A DNA stretch of 64,000 bases from Bacteroidetes bacterium GWF2_33_38 (GTDB taxonomy: Bacteria; Bacteroidota; Bacteroidia; Bacteroidales; GWF2-33-38). The DNA is taken from positions 25,173 to 89,172 of the forward strand of contig MEOF01000065.1 of NCBI GenBank assembly GCA_001769505.1, given 5' to 3'. The notes under the pieces were generated by a model. That model made no database searches and was not told the DNA's origin. It worked only from the letters and a program-made list of their open reading frames with translations. This document shows, piece after piece, positions 9,203 through 18,791 of this stretch. Position 1 is the stretch's first letter, and every line of letters starts with the position of its first letter. Made by a program: the position numbers and the translations under genes.

Positions 9203-9277
9203 CGTTATAATTACGGTAAAAATAATAAATATTTAAACGATAAAAATAATTTTGTTAAATTGTAAAAAAATAAAGCT

Positions 9278-10702
9278 ATGAAAACAAAACAAATCCTTTT
9301 AGCCTCGTTTATTGCGATATTAAGTGGAATTGTATCAGTCGCCCTTTATTCAAATATTATTCAATCACGCTTGGTTGGAAATTTAAATTCCTTGGACGAA
9401 CCGCAAATTAAACTTGCAAGTTTACTCTCTGCGACTTCATCTGAAAGTATGAATTTTATTGTAGCTGCTAACCAAACCGTTCATTCGGTTGTTCATGTCA
9501 AAACTCAGCAATATCAGCAGCAAGCTACTGTTTATGATTTCTTTTTCGGACAAAGTTATAATAGAATGCAACCTATTGTGGGTTCGGGCTCGGGTGTTAT
9601 TATTTCCGATGATGGCTACATTGTTACCAATAATCATGTAATAAGCAATGCAAATAATATCGAAGTTGTTTTAAACGACAAACGTACTTATACAGCAAAG
9701 TTAGTTGGAGCCGACCCATATACTGACATTGCCTTATTGAAAATTGAAGAGTCGGGATTAACTCGCATCGAATATGGAAACTCTGACGATTTACTTGTTG
9801 GCGAGTGGGTGCTGGCGGTTGGCAATCCGTTTAATTTGACTTCAACCGTAACGGTCGGAATTGTTAGTGCCAAAGCAAGAAACATAAATGTTTCAGCAAA
9901 TCAATTTGCCATCGAATCGTTTATTCAAACCGATGCCGCAGTTAACCCAGGAAATAGTGGGGGAGCTTTGGTAAACACGAAAGGCGAGCTGGTGGGAATT
10001 AATACGGCTATTGCTTCAAATACTGGAGCATATACCGGATATTCTTTTGCTGTACCTGTTAACATTGTAAAAAAAATAGTATCCGACTTAGTTGAGTTTG
10101 GCGAAGTTCAACGAGCATATTTAGGCGTTTCGATTGCGAACATTGATGCTTCGTTGGCAGCAGAGCTTAAATTGGATAAAATAGAAGGCGTTTATGTTGC
10201 CGGAGTTACAAACGATGGAGCTGCCGCTGATGCTGGATTTGAAAAAGGAGATATTATAGTTAAAATTGAAAACATGAATATCAACGCTGTATCAGAGTTA
10301 CACGAACAAATAAGCAAATATCGTCCAGGCGATAAAATAATTATTCTTGTAAAAAGAAATGGAAAATTGAAACCATTTGATATAACCTTGCGTAATAAGC
10401 TCGGAAATACGGAATTAGTTAAGAATGAGACAAATTCAGTTTTGGGAGGAACTTTTGAAGATTTGAGTTCTGAAGAAAAGAGTATGCTTAGAATATCAAA
10501 TGGTGTAAAAATTAGAAGTTTAGGCGACGGAAAATTGAAAACATCAGGAATTAAAGAAGGATTTATTGTAACAAGCGTTAATCGAAAACAGATTAACTCT
10601 GTTGAGGAAATTTATGATATACTAAGTAACATTGAAGGAGCGGTACTCGTTGAAGGAATTTATCCAAACGGAATGGTTGCGTATTACGCTTTTGGAATGT
10701 AA
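9278..10702 (+). CDS. HtrA/Deg-family periplasmic serine protease with two PDZ domains
   Basis: This envelope quality-control protease degrades or refolds misfolded periplasmic proteins. The N-terminus has one hydrophobic segment (about residues 6-26) that is either a signal peptide or an anchor. The trypsin-like domain shows the triad H120 (YIVTNNHVI), D150 (DPYTDIALL) and S227 (NPGNSGGAL). PDZ1 follows at about residues 275-370 (RAYLGVSIA, GAAADAGFEKGDII). A shorter, more divergent PDZ2-like region runs from about 395 to 474. Total length, 474, is normal for the family. It has its own promoter and lies just upstream of rpoD. Confidence 0.93.
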   Translation: MKTKQILLASFIAILSGIVSVALYSNIIQSRLVGNLNSLDEPQIKLASLLSATSSESMNFIVAANQTVHSVVHVKTQQYQQQATVYDFFFGQSYNRMQPIVGSGSGVIISDDGYIVTNNHVISNANNIEVVLNDKRTYTAKLVGADPYTDIALLKIEESGLTRIEYGNSDDLLVGEWVLAVGNPFNLTSTVTVGIVSAKARNINVSANQFAIESFIQTDAAVNPGNSGGALVNTKGELVGINTAIASNTGAYTGYSFAVPVNIVKKIVSDLVEFGEVQRAYLGVSIANIDASLAAELKLDKIEGVYVAGVTNDGAAADAGFEKGDIIVKIENMNINAVSELHEQISKYRPGDKIIILVKRNGKLKPFDITLRNKLGNTELVKNETNSVLGGTFEDLSSEEKSMLRISNGVKIRSLGDGKLKTSGIKEGFIVTSVNRKQINSVEEIYDILSNIEGAVLVEGIYPNGMVAYYAFGM

Positions 10703-10723
10703 ACAAAGATTTAGCTTATTTAT

Positions 10724-10755
10724 ATTGACTTTAAATTATAAATAGTCTAATTTTG
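10724..10755 (+). promoter_or_regulatory. Promoter of rpoD
   Basis: ATTG (10724-10727), 20 bases, TAATTTTG (10748-10755): the -7 element is exact and the -33 has one mismatch. The start codon is at 10775. Confidence 0.6.
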
Positions 10756-10774
10756 CATAAATTTAAAAATATAT

Positions 10775-11635
10775 ATGAGGCAATTAAAAATTACCAAGTC
10801 GATTACAAATCGAGAGAGTGCTTCTCTTGATAAGTACTTACAAGAAATTGGTAAAGAAGAATTAATTACGGTTGAAGAAGAAGTAGATTTGGCACAGCGA
10901 ATTCGAAAAGGCGATAGACTTGCTTTAGAGAAATTAACGCGGGCAAATTTGCGTTTCGTGGTGTCGGTAGCTAAACAGTACCAAAATCAAGGATTAAGTC
11001 TACCAGACTTAATCAATGAAGGTAATCTTGGATTAATAAAAGCAGCTGAAAAATTTGATGAAACACGTGGATTTAAATTTATTTCGTATGCGGTATGGTG
11101 GATTCGACAATCAATTTTACAAGCCTTAGCTGAACAATCAAGAATAGTTCGATTACCGCTGAATCAAGTTGGTTCACTAAATAAAATTAATAAAGCATTT
11201 TCGAAATTTGAACAAGAAAACGAAAGAACTCCTTCGCCAGAAGAGTTAGCTGATTTGTTAGAATTACCAAAAGAAAAAGTTGTTGATACACTCAGAGTTT
11301 CTGGACGACACGTATCGGTTGATGCTCCTTTTGTTGAAGGAGAAGACAACAGCTTGCTTGATGTTATCGAAAATCCTGATTCACCAATTGCTGACGGAAA
11401 ACTTATGAGCGAATCTCTAAGTCGCGAAATAGATAGAGCATTAGCAACCTTAACGTCAAGAGAAAGAGATATTATAAAGTTATTCTTTGGCATTGGACTT
11501 CAAGAAATGACCCTCGAAGAAATTGGCGATAAATTTGGATTGACTCGAGAACGTGTGCGACAAATAAAAGAAAAAGCAATAAGAAGATTGAGGCATACTT
11601 CAAGAAGTAAACTCTTAAAATCGTATTTAGGATAG
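10775..11635 (+). CDS. rpoD: Primary RNA polymerase sigma factor, sigma-70 family
   Basis: This 286-residue protein is the short housekeeping sigma of Bacteroidota, lacking region 1.1 and the long non-conserved insert. Region 1.2 starts [10 protein letters not shown]. Region 2 has [35 protein letters not shown] and the promoter-melting [10 protein letters not shown]. Region 3 follows, and region 4 has the helix-turn-helix [22 protein letters not shown]. It probably reads the TTTG/TAnnTTTG promoters found elsewhere in this window. It is followed at once by a strong terminator. Confidence 0.95.
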   Translation: MRQLKITKSITNRESASLDKYLQEIGKEELITVEEEVDLAQRIRKGDRLALEKLTRANLRFVVSVAKQYQNQGLSLPDLINEGNLGLIKAAEKFDETRGFKFISYAVWWIRQSILQALAEQSRIVRLPLNQVGSLNKINKAFSKFEQENERTPSPEELADLLELPKEKVVDTLRVSGRHVSVDAPFVEGEDNSLLDVIENPDSPIADGKLMSESLSREIDRALATLTSRERDIIKLFFGIGLQEMTLEEIGDKFGLTRERVRQIKEKAIRRLRHTSRSKLLKSYLG

Positions 11636-11641
11636 AAAAAA

Positions 11642-11667
11642 AAGCCCTCTATGGAGGGCTTTTTTTT
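11642..11667 (+). terminator. Rho-independent terminator after rpoD
   Basis: AAGCCCTC (11642-11649) pairs with GAGGGCTT (11654-11661) across a 4-base loop, and an uninterrupted T run follows. It lies 7 bases past the rpoD stop codon. Confidence 0.92.
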
Positions 11668-11829
11668 GCTCAAAATTTAAAAACAATCTCAGAACAATCG
11701 TTAAAACTAATTTTTATTTCTGTATCAAAATTTATTCTTTGGCATAAAACGCTGAAATCTATTTACAAAAATTGTCCGTTTTCTTGCAATTTAGAATTAT
11801 TATTTATTTTTTTATTTCATAAATAGACT

Positions 11830-11863
11830 TACATTTGTGCTACGATATTAAATATAGTAGCAC
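11830..11863 (+). promoter_or_regulatory. -7 element with inverted repeat at the TonB-receptor transcription start
   Basis: TACATTTG (11830-11837) matches the -7 consensus, though no clear TTTG sits about 20 bases upstream. Starting on its last base is a perfect inverted repeat: GTGCTAC (11837-11843) and GTAGCAC (11857-11863), 13-base spacer. It would lie at the transcription start, so it could be a repressor operator or a hairpin at the mRNA 5' end. The rest of the 240-base spacer shows nothing I recognise, including no evident cobalamin or thiamine riboswitch. Confidence 0.5.
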
Positions 11864-11913
11864 GAATTACTGTGTGTGGTGTTACTATATTTTAAATTTA
11901 ACACGATACGAAA

Positions 11914-13749
11914 ATGAAAAAACTATTCAGAAAATTTGCTTTTATTGTTTTATTTATTCAGTTTTTAACTGTAAACAATACATTTTCACAAACAAATTTG
12001 AGTGATACAATTAAACTTCAAGAAGTAATAGTTACAGGTTCAAAAATTGAAACTTCGCGAAAGCTTGTACCAATATCTGTTTCACAAATTTCACGTCAAA
12101 ATATTGAAAATAGCGGACAAATAAATATTTTACCTGCATTGAATTCTTACGCTCCTGGAATTTTCGTAACCGAAAGAAATTTGCTTGGTTTTGGAGTTTC
12201 AACTGGTGGTTCTGGCTCAATTAGTATTCGTGGAGTTGGCGGTTCGCCAAACACCGATGTTTTGGTTTTAATTGATGGTCATCCACAATATCAAGGAATT
12301 TTTGGTCATCCGCTTCCTGATGCTTATGTTGCTTCCGATGTCGAAAAAGTTGAAATTATTCGCGGTCCGGCATCAATTCTTTATGGTTCAAATGCAATGG
12401 CTGGCGTAATAAATATTATTACTAAAAAACAAAAGGAAGATGGTTTGAATGTGAATTTAGGAGCTTCTTATGGTTCGTATAACACGCAAAAATATTATGG
12501 AACAATTGGTTACAAAAAAAATAAGTTCAGCATTTTTGCTTCAGTAAATCACGATTATACCGATGGAATTCGTGATAGCACCGATTTTGAAATTTCAAAT
12601 GCTTACACAAAAGTTGGTTACGAAATAAATAAACATTTTGATGTTTTTGCAGATTTTAGCATTGCAAAATTCAACGCAAACGACAATGGTCCGGAATTTA
12701 AACCCGCTTCTTTTAATATTGATATTACTCGAGGAAAAACCTCATTTTCACTTGATAATAAATTCGAAAAATCGGAAGGTTCGTTTAAATTTTATCACAA
12801 TTTTGGAACTCACGATTTGTCAGATGGTTGGCATTCTACCGACAGAAATAGCGGTTTAATGCTTTATCAAACTTACAAATTATTTAAAAATAATAACATC
12901 ACAATTGGTTCAGATTTTAAACAATATGGAGGAATTGCAAATGGAGGAAAAGCAAAAGATACTTTGTTAACTATTAATGAATTAGCATTTTATGCTTATG
13001 CTCAACAAACATTTTTCAAAAAACTAACTTTTAGTACTGGTTTGCGATTAGAAAATAATACAAATTATGGAAACGAACTTATTCCTTTGGCTGGAATTTC
13101 ATACAATCCAACAAAAAACACAACTCTAAAAACTTCAATTTCAAAAGGTTTCAGAAGTCCAACAATTATGGAAATGTATTTATATGCACCAAATCCTGAC
13201 TTAAAACCTGAAGAAATGATAAGTTACGAAATTAGTTGTTTGCAAACATTTTTCGATTATAAATTGAGTTTAGAATTAACTGCTTATAGAGCCGAAGGCA
13301 AAAATTTAATTCAAGTTGCGGGTCAATATCCAAACGTAAAAAGAGAAAATGTTGGAAGTTTTACAAATCAAGGAATTGAATTTTCGGCAAAATATAGAAT
13401 TACAAAAGATTTATATGTAAATGCAAATTATTCATATCTAAATACCGAAAAACCTATAATTGCAGCTCCAAAACAACAAATAAATTTAAGCGTAAATTAC
13501 ACTTATAAAATTTGTAATATTAATGTTTCGGTTCAACATATTGATAAACTTTACACTTCAGTAAGTCCCGAAATTTCACAAAATTACACATTATTAAATG
13601 CAAGATTTAATGTAAAACCATTGAAAAAAATGAAAGATTTTCAAGTTTTTGTTGTTGGAAATAATTTATTGAACCAAAAATATGAAATAAATTATGGCTA
13701 TCCAATGGCTGGATTTAACTTAGCAGGCGGTTTCAATATTAAATTTTAA
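11914..13749 (+). CDS. TonB-dependent outer-membrane receptor
   Basis: The 611-residue receptor would import a scarce ligand across the outer membrane using TonB energy. After the signal peptide (cleavage near TFSQ) comes a TonB-box-like start and the plug domain: LQEVIVTGSK, SISIRGVGG, VLVLIDGHPQ, VEKVEIIRGPASILYGSNAM, GVINIITKK. The 22-strand barrel follows, ending in Phe (NIKF), as expected for BAM insertion. There is no N-terminal carboxypeptidase-like domain and no SusD partner, so it resembles metal or cofactor receptors more than glycan ones. The nucleoside hydrolase-FmdE gene follows after 3 bases. Ligand unknown. Confidence 0.9.
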   Translation: MKKLFRKFAFIVLFIQFLTVNNTFSQTNLSDTIKLQEVIVTGSKIETSRKLVPISVSQISRQNIENSGQINILPALNSYAPGIFVTERNLLGFGVSTGGSGSISIRGVGGSPNTDVLVLIDGHPQYQGIFGHPLPDAYVASDVEKVEIIRGPASILYGSNAMAGVINIITKKQKEDGLNVNLGASYGSYNTQKYYGTIGYKKNKFSIFASVNHDYTDGIRDSTDFEISNAYTKVGYEINKHFDVFADFSIAKFNANDNGPEFKPASFNIDITRGKTSFSLDNKFEKSEGSFKFYHNFGTHDLSDGWHSTDRNSGLMLYQTYKLFKNNNITIGSDFKQYGGIANGGKAKDTLLTINELAFYAYAQQTFFKKLTFSTGLRLENNTNYGNELIPLAGISYNPTKNTTLKTSISKGFRSPTIMEMYLYAPNPDLKPEEMISYEISCLQTFFDYKLSLELTAYRAEGKNLIQVAGQYPNVKRENVGSFTNQGIEFSAKYRITKDLYVNANYSYLNTEKPIIAAPKQQINLSVNYTYKICNINVSVQHIDKLYTSVSPEISQNYTLLNARFNVKPLKKMKDFQVFVVGNNLLNQKYEINYGYPMAGFNLAGGFNIKF

Positions 13750-13752
13750 ATT

Positions 13753-15195
13753 ATGCGAAAAATTATTTTACTTCTAATTGTAATTGTTTTATTATTTCAA
13801 AATCAAACATTTGCACATTCGGGAAAACCTCAATATAATATAATTATTGATACTGATGGAGCAATTGACGATTTTAGAGCAATTTCAATGTTGCTTGCTA
13901 GCGACGAGATTCGTGTTTTGGCAATAACTTGTTCGCAAGGAAGTTTAGAACCAATTTCAAATGCGAATAAAGTAAAATCCTTATTGTCTGCATTTTACAA
14001 CGAAGGAATTCCTTTAGGAATTGGCGAAAAAACAAATTATCCTTTGCCTGAATGGAATAAATTTTCAGAAAAAATAATTTGGGGAAATGAAATTGAAAAT
14101 TCGCAAAATTTTGAAAATTCAACCGATTTATTAAATCGAATTTCAAAAAATTATCCTTCAAAAATTACTTTAATTGCTTTAGGCTCGTTGAAAACTTATG
14201 CCGATTGGGTTAAGAATAATCCTGAAAATTTGCAAAAAATTGATCATATAATTTGGTACAATAATCACGAAAAAGAAAAAGGTTTTAATTATATTATTGA
14301 TACTGCGAGTTACAATTTTATTGTAAAATCGAATATTGAAATGGATATTGTTTCCGAAAATCGTAACGATTTGATTTGCAATGCGGAATATTTGAATTAT
14401 TTAAAAAATTCAAGCTCAATTTATGCAAAACAAATTTATAAAGTTCACCATCAAACCGCTGTTTCAGAAAAAGTTAATGAAAATCATTTAACACTTTGGG
14501 ACGATTTAATCCCCTTGTCTCTTTCGGTAAATTTATTTTTCATTACAGAGCAACGTGGTAATTTACATTATGTTACTGTGGATAATTCAATACCCAAAAC
14601 TCTAATTTACGAAAGCATTTCAACACTTTTAGCATCTGGAATTTCAACAAATAATAGAATTTTTAGTTCGTTCCCAATTGATACAACTTTATACAAAAAA
14701 GAATTCGCAGAAATGCTAAAACCCACAATTGAAAAATTTGGCGAAATTGAATGGAAAGCCATAACAATGACAAACGAAATTCACGGACACACAGGAATTT
14801 ACTCAATTATTGGAGCAAAAATGGGCGTTCGTGCTTGCGAATATTTTAATGTTGGAGTTAATAATTTAAATGTTACAACTTTTTCGGGAAATAAACCTCC
14901 CTTAAGTTGCTTAAACGATGGAATTCAAATTAGTACAGGTGCAACAATCGGACAAGGATTAATCACAATTTCGGATAGTTTAATTCAAATTCCGACTGTA
15001 ATTTTTGAGTTTAACAATCAAAAAGTAAAAATTTCACTCAAATCTGAAATTTCAAAACAAATGCAAGCAGATATAATATTTGGTGTGAAAACATACGGAA
15101 TGACCGAAGAATATTGGAAATATATTGAAGTCTTAGCAATAAAATATTGGTGCAATTTTGATCGACACGAAATATTTGATATTGAACGTGTTTAA
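13753..15195 (+). CDS. Exported nucleoside hydrolase-like protein fused to an FmdE-like domain
   Basis: This 480-residue protein joins two families. After a signal peptide (about residues 1-21), residues 28-310 look like an inosine-uridine nucleoside hydrolase. The ribose/Ca-binding signature DTDGAIDD is at 33-40, and a WDDLIPL segment near 249 resembles the C-terminal conserved Asp motif. Residues about 330-480 resemble FmdE, a domain named after formylmethanofuran dehydrogenase operons: HGHTGIYSI (H344, H346), GAKMG, then CLNDGIQISTGATIGQG (C386), which look like metal ligands. Export and tight coupling to the TonB receptor suggest processing of an imported ligand or metal complex in the periplasm. 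The substrate is not known. Confidence 0.78.
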   Translation: MRKIILLLIVIVLLFQNQTFAHSGKPQYNIIIDTDGAIDDFRAISMLLASDEIRVLAITCSQGSLEPISNANKVKSLLSAFYNEGIPLGIGEKTNYPLPEWNKFSEKIIWGNEIENSQNFENSTDLLNRISKNYPSKITLIALGSLKTYADWVKNNPENLQKIDHIIWYNNHEKEKGFNYIIDTASYNFIVKSNIEMDIVSENRNDLICNAEYLNYLKNSSSIYAKQIYKVHHQTAVSEKVNENHLTLWDDLIPLSLSVNLFFITEQRGNLHYVTVDNSIPKTLIYESISTLLASGISTNNRIFSSFPIDTTLYKKEFAEMLKPTIEKFGEIEWKAITMTNEIHGHTGIYSIIGAKMGVRACEYFNVGVNNLNVTTFSGNKPPLSCLNDGIQISTGATIGQGLITISDSLIQIPTVIFEFNNQKVKISLKSEISKQMQADIIFGVKTYGMTEEYWKYIEVLAIKYWCNFDRHEIFDIERV

Positions 15196-15515
15196 AGTTC
15201 TAAAGATAAGTGATTTAGGTTTTTCGTTGTTATAAATCATCATCAAATAATTTTTACTACCATAATTTTATTTTTGACATTTGTATTTCCCCTTTTGACA
15301 ACTTAAATAATATATTCAGCTACTTTCAAAAACCCTCAAAATAAGTACATATACTTAGCATTTTTAGTATAAAAACTAAAACGAATCATGTTTTTATAAA
15401 ATATTTTTGTCATCGTTAAAATGATTTATTGTGAAACTCAAAATTACCACTCTTTGTGGGTATATAAATTTCGCTAATTTCATTTATATATGATAACCTT
15501 TTCAAAATATTAATA
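15196..15515. other. 320-base gene-free stretch before the porin gene
   Basis: Very AT-rich. I see no RNA gene, strong hairpin or convincing TTTG/TAnnTTTG promoter. TAAATTTC at 15465-15472 is a one-mismatch -7 candidate with no -33 partner. The signals for the downstream porin gene are therefore unidentified. Confidence 0.4.
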
Positions 15516-16781
15516 ATGAATAAAAATATAAGAAACATAATTGCACTTTCAATTATTATTTTGATTAGCAATACATTAAAAGCACAATTTAAAATTGATG
15601 CACAGTTAAGAAACCGAGCTGAATTTTACGATGGATACAAGAAATTGGCTGTTGAAGATTCAAAACCAGTAATTTACAACACTCAACGCACACGATTAAC
15701 ATTATCATATGAAACTAAAAATTTGAAATTAAAATTCACGCCACAAGATGTGAGAATTTGGGGCGACGAAAAAACAAATACGTTTTCGGGAAATAATGGC
15801 GATGATGCTTCGATAGATTTTTACGAAGCTTTTGCTGAAATTAAATTGAATCATTTTTCTTGGCTTTCGGTTGGTCGTCAAGAATTGGTGTTCGATAATC
15901 AAAGCTTGTTTTCAAACGCAAATTGGAATCAAAGTGGAAATTCATCCGACGCAATCATTTATAAACTCGACACAGCAGGGTGGAATATCCAAGTTGTTGG
16001 TTCGTGGAATACTTTAACTACGGCAAATAATTTATACAGCACAACAAAATATAAATCCTTAAATATCTTTTGGTTAAACCGAAAATTTAACGATAATTTG
16101 AGTGCATCCATCATTCATACAGCATCGGGAGTTACCGAGACAGATACAACTGAAAATATAAAATTCCGTCAAACCACAGGATTTTATGTTGGCTACAAAA
16201 AAGATAACATAACAGCTTTTGTTGATGCGTATTATCAATTTGGAAAAAGTCAAAAAGATTTGCCCGTTAGTGCAATTATGTTTGATGTAGAATTTGCATA
16301 TAAAATTAAATTTTTCACACCATCAATTGGTTTAAGTTACCTTTCGGGGAATACAAAAGCAGGAACAGATTTAAAATCCGATAATTTATTCGATCCGTTG
16401 TATCGATCTCGTCACGGATATTTTGGCGGAATGGATTATTTTACAAAATTCGCATCTGAAACCAAACAAGGTGGTTTAGATAATTCGTATATTGGTTTAG
16501 ATTTTAAATTGAACAAAAAACTAAGTGTGAAAAATACATTTCATTATTTTCTCTTAGCTCAAACCAATGCCAACACTCCAACAGAGAAGTTCTTGGGTTA
16601 CGAAAACGATTTGGTTTGCAAATATAAATTCAACGATTGGGGCGTTTTTGAAGTTGGATATTTATTTTACATTCCAAGCGAAAGTTTGAAAACAATTCAA
16701 GCTGTTACTAACGATAAATTTTCGCAATTTGCTTATTTACAGTTAACGTTAACGCCTAATTTGTTCAAACAATCGAAATAA
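15516..16781 (+). CDS. Alginate-export-like outer-membrane beta-barrel
   Basis: The 421-residue protein has a signal peptide (cleavage after TLKA) and then alternating beta strands throughout. Its start (FKIDAQLRNRAEFYDGYK) and the segments TQRTRLTLSYE, DVRIWGDE, EAFAEIKL and SWLSVGRQELVFDNQ are typical of the alginate_exp/AlgE-like porin family. In Bacteroidota such proteins are general channels of unknown substrate, and alginate itself should not be assumed. It follows the TonB receptor and hydrolase-FmdE genes in the same direction after 320 bases, so it may belong to the same uptake function but probably has its own promoter. Confidence 0.75.
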   Translation: MNKNIRNIIALSIIILISNTLKAQFKIDAQLRNRAEFYDGYKKLAVEDSKPVIYNTQRTRLTLSYETKNLKLKFTPQDVRIWGDEKTNTFSGNNGDDASIDFYEAFAEIKLNHFSWLSVGRQELVFDNQSLFSNANWNQSGNSSDAIIYKLDTAGWNIQVVGSWNTLTTANNLYSTTKYKSLNIFWLNRKFNDNLSASIIHTASGVTETDTTENIKFRQTTGFYVGYKKDNITAFVDAYYQFGKSQKDLPVSAIMFDVEFAYKIKFFTPSIGLSYLSGNTKAGTDLKSDNLFDPLYRSRHGYFGGMDYFTKFASETKQGGLDNSYIGLDFKLNKKLSVKNTFHYFLLAQTNANTPTEKFLGYENDLVCKYKFNDWGVFEVGYLFYIPSESLKTIQAVTNDKFSQFAYLQLTLTPNLFKQSK

Positions 16782-16910
16782 CATAAAGTCTACAAACTAC
16801 TCGACATTGCCAATTTTCGTTATATCGTAATTTTATTCTTTTTAATATTTAATTATCTTTACTCGCAAATTACAATAGTTGAATGAAGTAGGTTTAAAAA
16901 AATTTATAAG

Positions 16911-17519
16911 ATGAAAAAAGGTTTAATTATTTTGAATGTGGTTTTGTTAATTGCAGTTGCAGTATTGTTTTATTTTCATTTTTCTTCGCATTCGTGTGGA
17001 AAACCAAGTGAGAAGCCTAACAATACGTTGAATGCAGAAAATACAAGTGAGCAAATAGCTTATATTAACACCGATTCGTTGCTATTGAAATACAATTATT
17101 ACAATTTTCTGAAAGATAGTATTTTAGGCGTTCAAAAAAATCTTGAAAATGAATTGCAAAAGAAAAATTCAAAGTTTGAACAAGATGTAGCTGAATTTCA
17201 ACGTAAAGTGCAGTTGAATAGCTTTATTTCGCAAGAAAGTGCTCAACAGCAAGAACAGGAGATATATCGCAAACAGCAAGAATTGATGACATTAAAAGAG
17301 AATATGACAATGCAGTTGGCTGTTTTAGAGCAGAATATGAATTTGCAGCTTTACGATTCTGTGGTAAATTTTTTAAAAATTTATAATGCCGACAATAAGT
17401 ATAAATATATTTTAAACAATACCTATGGAGGAACTCTATTGTATGCAGCACAAGCCGATAATATTACCGATACAGTTTCTTCAATGTTGAACGAACGCTA
17501 CAAAAAAAATCAGGAGTAG
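16911..17519 (+). CDS. OmpH/Skp-like periplasmic chaperone
   Basis: The 202-residue protein has an N-terminal hydrophobic segment (about residues 4-24) and then the Skp pattern: a short strand (IAYINTDSLL), a long alpha-helical hairpin rich in Gln, Glu and Lys (about residues 65-145), and a return strand (YKYILNNTYGGTLLYA). Skp-type proteins hold unfolded outer-membrane proteins in the periplasm. The N-terminal segment here lacks an obvious cleavage site, so the protein may stay membrane-tethered. The glycosyltransferase gene follows after 3 bases, so they are probably co-transcribed. Confidence 0.82.
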   Translation: MKKGLIILNVVLLIAVAVLFYFHFSSHSCGKPSEKPNNTLNAENTSEQIAYINTDSLLLKYNYYNFLKDSILGVQKNLENELQKKNSKFEQDVAEFQRKVQLNSFISQESAQQQEQEIYRKQQELMTLKENMTMQLAVLEQNMNLQLYDSVVNFLKIYNADNKYKYILNNTYGGTLLYAAQADNITDTVSSMLNERYKKNQE

Positions 17520-17522
17520 CAC

Positions 17523-18791
17523 ATGAGTTTTGCTGATTTTTACCTCGAAAGGTATTCAACGAAACCTCAATACATAAAATCCAAACCGAATGACGATTTA
17601 AAAATAATCGTTATTATTCCGTGCTTCAACGAAGCAGACTTACTTCGCAGTTTAGATTCTTTGTTCTGTTGCATTCGAATAACTTCATCAGTTGAGGTTA
17701 TCGTTCATGTAAATTCGGGGGAACATTCAGGTGTTGATATTAAACGTCAGAATATCAAGAGTTTTAATGATGCTCAGCAATGGATTTCGGAACACGAAGA
17801 CGAATTATTGAAATATCATTTGATTTTTACCGATGATTTACCACTAAAAGATGCAGGTGTTGGTTTAGCTCGAAAAATAGCAATGGACGAGGCTGTTCGT
17901 CGTTTTAATGAACGAGATAAGCCCAATGGAATAATTGTTTCTTTCGATGCAGACGCTCTAGTTGCTGAAAATTATTTGATTGAAATTGAAAAGGCTTTTG
18001 ACGAAAAAAAAGTTATTGCTGGAGCAATATATTTTCAACATCCAATTGCTGGCGATGATTTCGATGAATTTACATACTCAAAAATTATTCAATACGAGTT
18101 GTATTTGAGATATTATTATCAGGCGTTAAAATACATTGGATACCCAAATGTTATTCACACGGTTGGGTCGTCGTTTGCCGTAAATGCCGAAACGTATTGC
18201 AAACTGGGAGGAATGAATCGGAAAAAAGCAGGTGAGGATTTTTATTTTTTGCAAAAAGTAGTAGGAGTGGGTAGGGTTGTCGAAATAAATACTACATGTG
18301 TAATTCCTTCGCCAAGACCTTCTGATAGAGTCCCTTTTGGAACCGGTGCTGCCATTATGAAATGGACAGACGAGTCTGAATCGAATTATTTTACCTACAA
18401 TCTTCAATCGTTTTTAGAATTAAAAAAATTAATTAATTGTGTCGATAAGTTGTATCGGATTGAGGAAATCGAAATACAAAAGATTCTAAATACTTTTCAT
18501 GTTGGATTAAGAGATTTTTTAATATTAAATCAATTTCTTGAAAATATAAAAGAAATCAATACGAATTCAGCGGATTTGGTTTCGTTTACAAAGCGATTTT
18601 TTAATTGGTTTAACATGTTTAAAGTGTTGAAATTTATGAATTATTTGGCACAAGAACATCTTAAACACGAAGCTGTTGCAAATTCTGCAATAGAATTGTT
18701 AAAACTTAAAGGATGTGATACAAAGGGGCTTAATTCAAATAAAGGTGTTTTGGATTTTTATCGAAAGTTGGAAATAAACGGAGTAAATTAA
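17523..18791 (+). CDS. Family 2 glycosyltransferase
   Basis: The 422-residue cytosolic protein has the GT-A start IVIIPCFNEADLLRSLDSL (about residues 30-48), the nucleotide-sugar-binding VSFDADA (about residue 141) and a later acidic segment GEDFYFLQKV. No membrane segment is evident. The C-terminal 130 residues are helical with no recognised domain. Substrate and product are unknown. It is co-directional with the Skp-like gene and converges on the SpoIIE sensor gene, overlapping its 3' end by 4 bases. Confidence 0.8.
   Translation: MSFADFYLERYSTKPQYIKSKPNDDLKIIVIIPCFNEADLLRSLDSLFCCIRITSSVEVIVHVNSGEHSGVDIKRQNIKSFNDAQQWISEHEDELLKYHLIFTDDLPLKDAGVGLARKIAMDEAVRRFNERDKPNGIIVSFDADALVAENYLIEIEKAFDEKKVIAGAIYFQHPIAGDDFDEFTYSKIIQYELYLRYYYQALKYIGYPNVIHTVGSSFAVNAETYCKLGGMNRKKAGEDFYFLQKVVGVGRVVEINTTCVIPSPRPSDRVPFGTGAAIMKWTDESESNYFTYNLQSFLELKKLINCVDKLYRIEEIEIQKILNTFHVGLRDFLILNQFLENIKEINTNSADLVSFTKRFFNWFNMFKVLKFMNYLAQEHLKHEAVANSAIELLKLKGCDTKGLNSNKGVLDFYRKLEINGVN

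Noticed and set aside
11672..11913. Riboswitch upstream of the TonB receptor
   Set aside because: No cobalamin-box-like or other conserved riboswitch motif can be seen; only the inverted repeat at the transcription start is supported.
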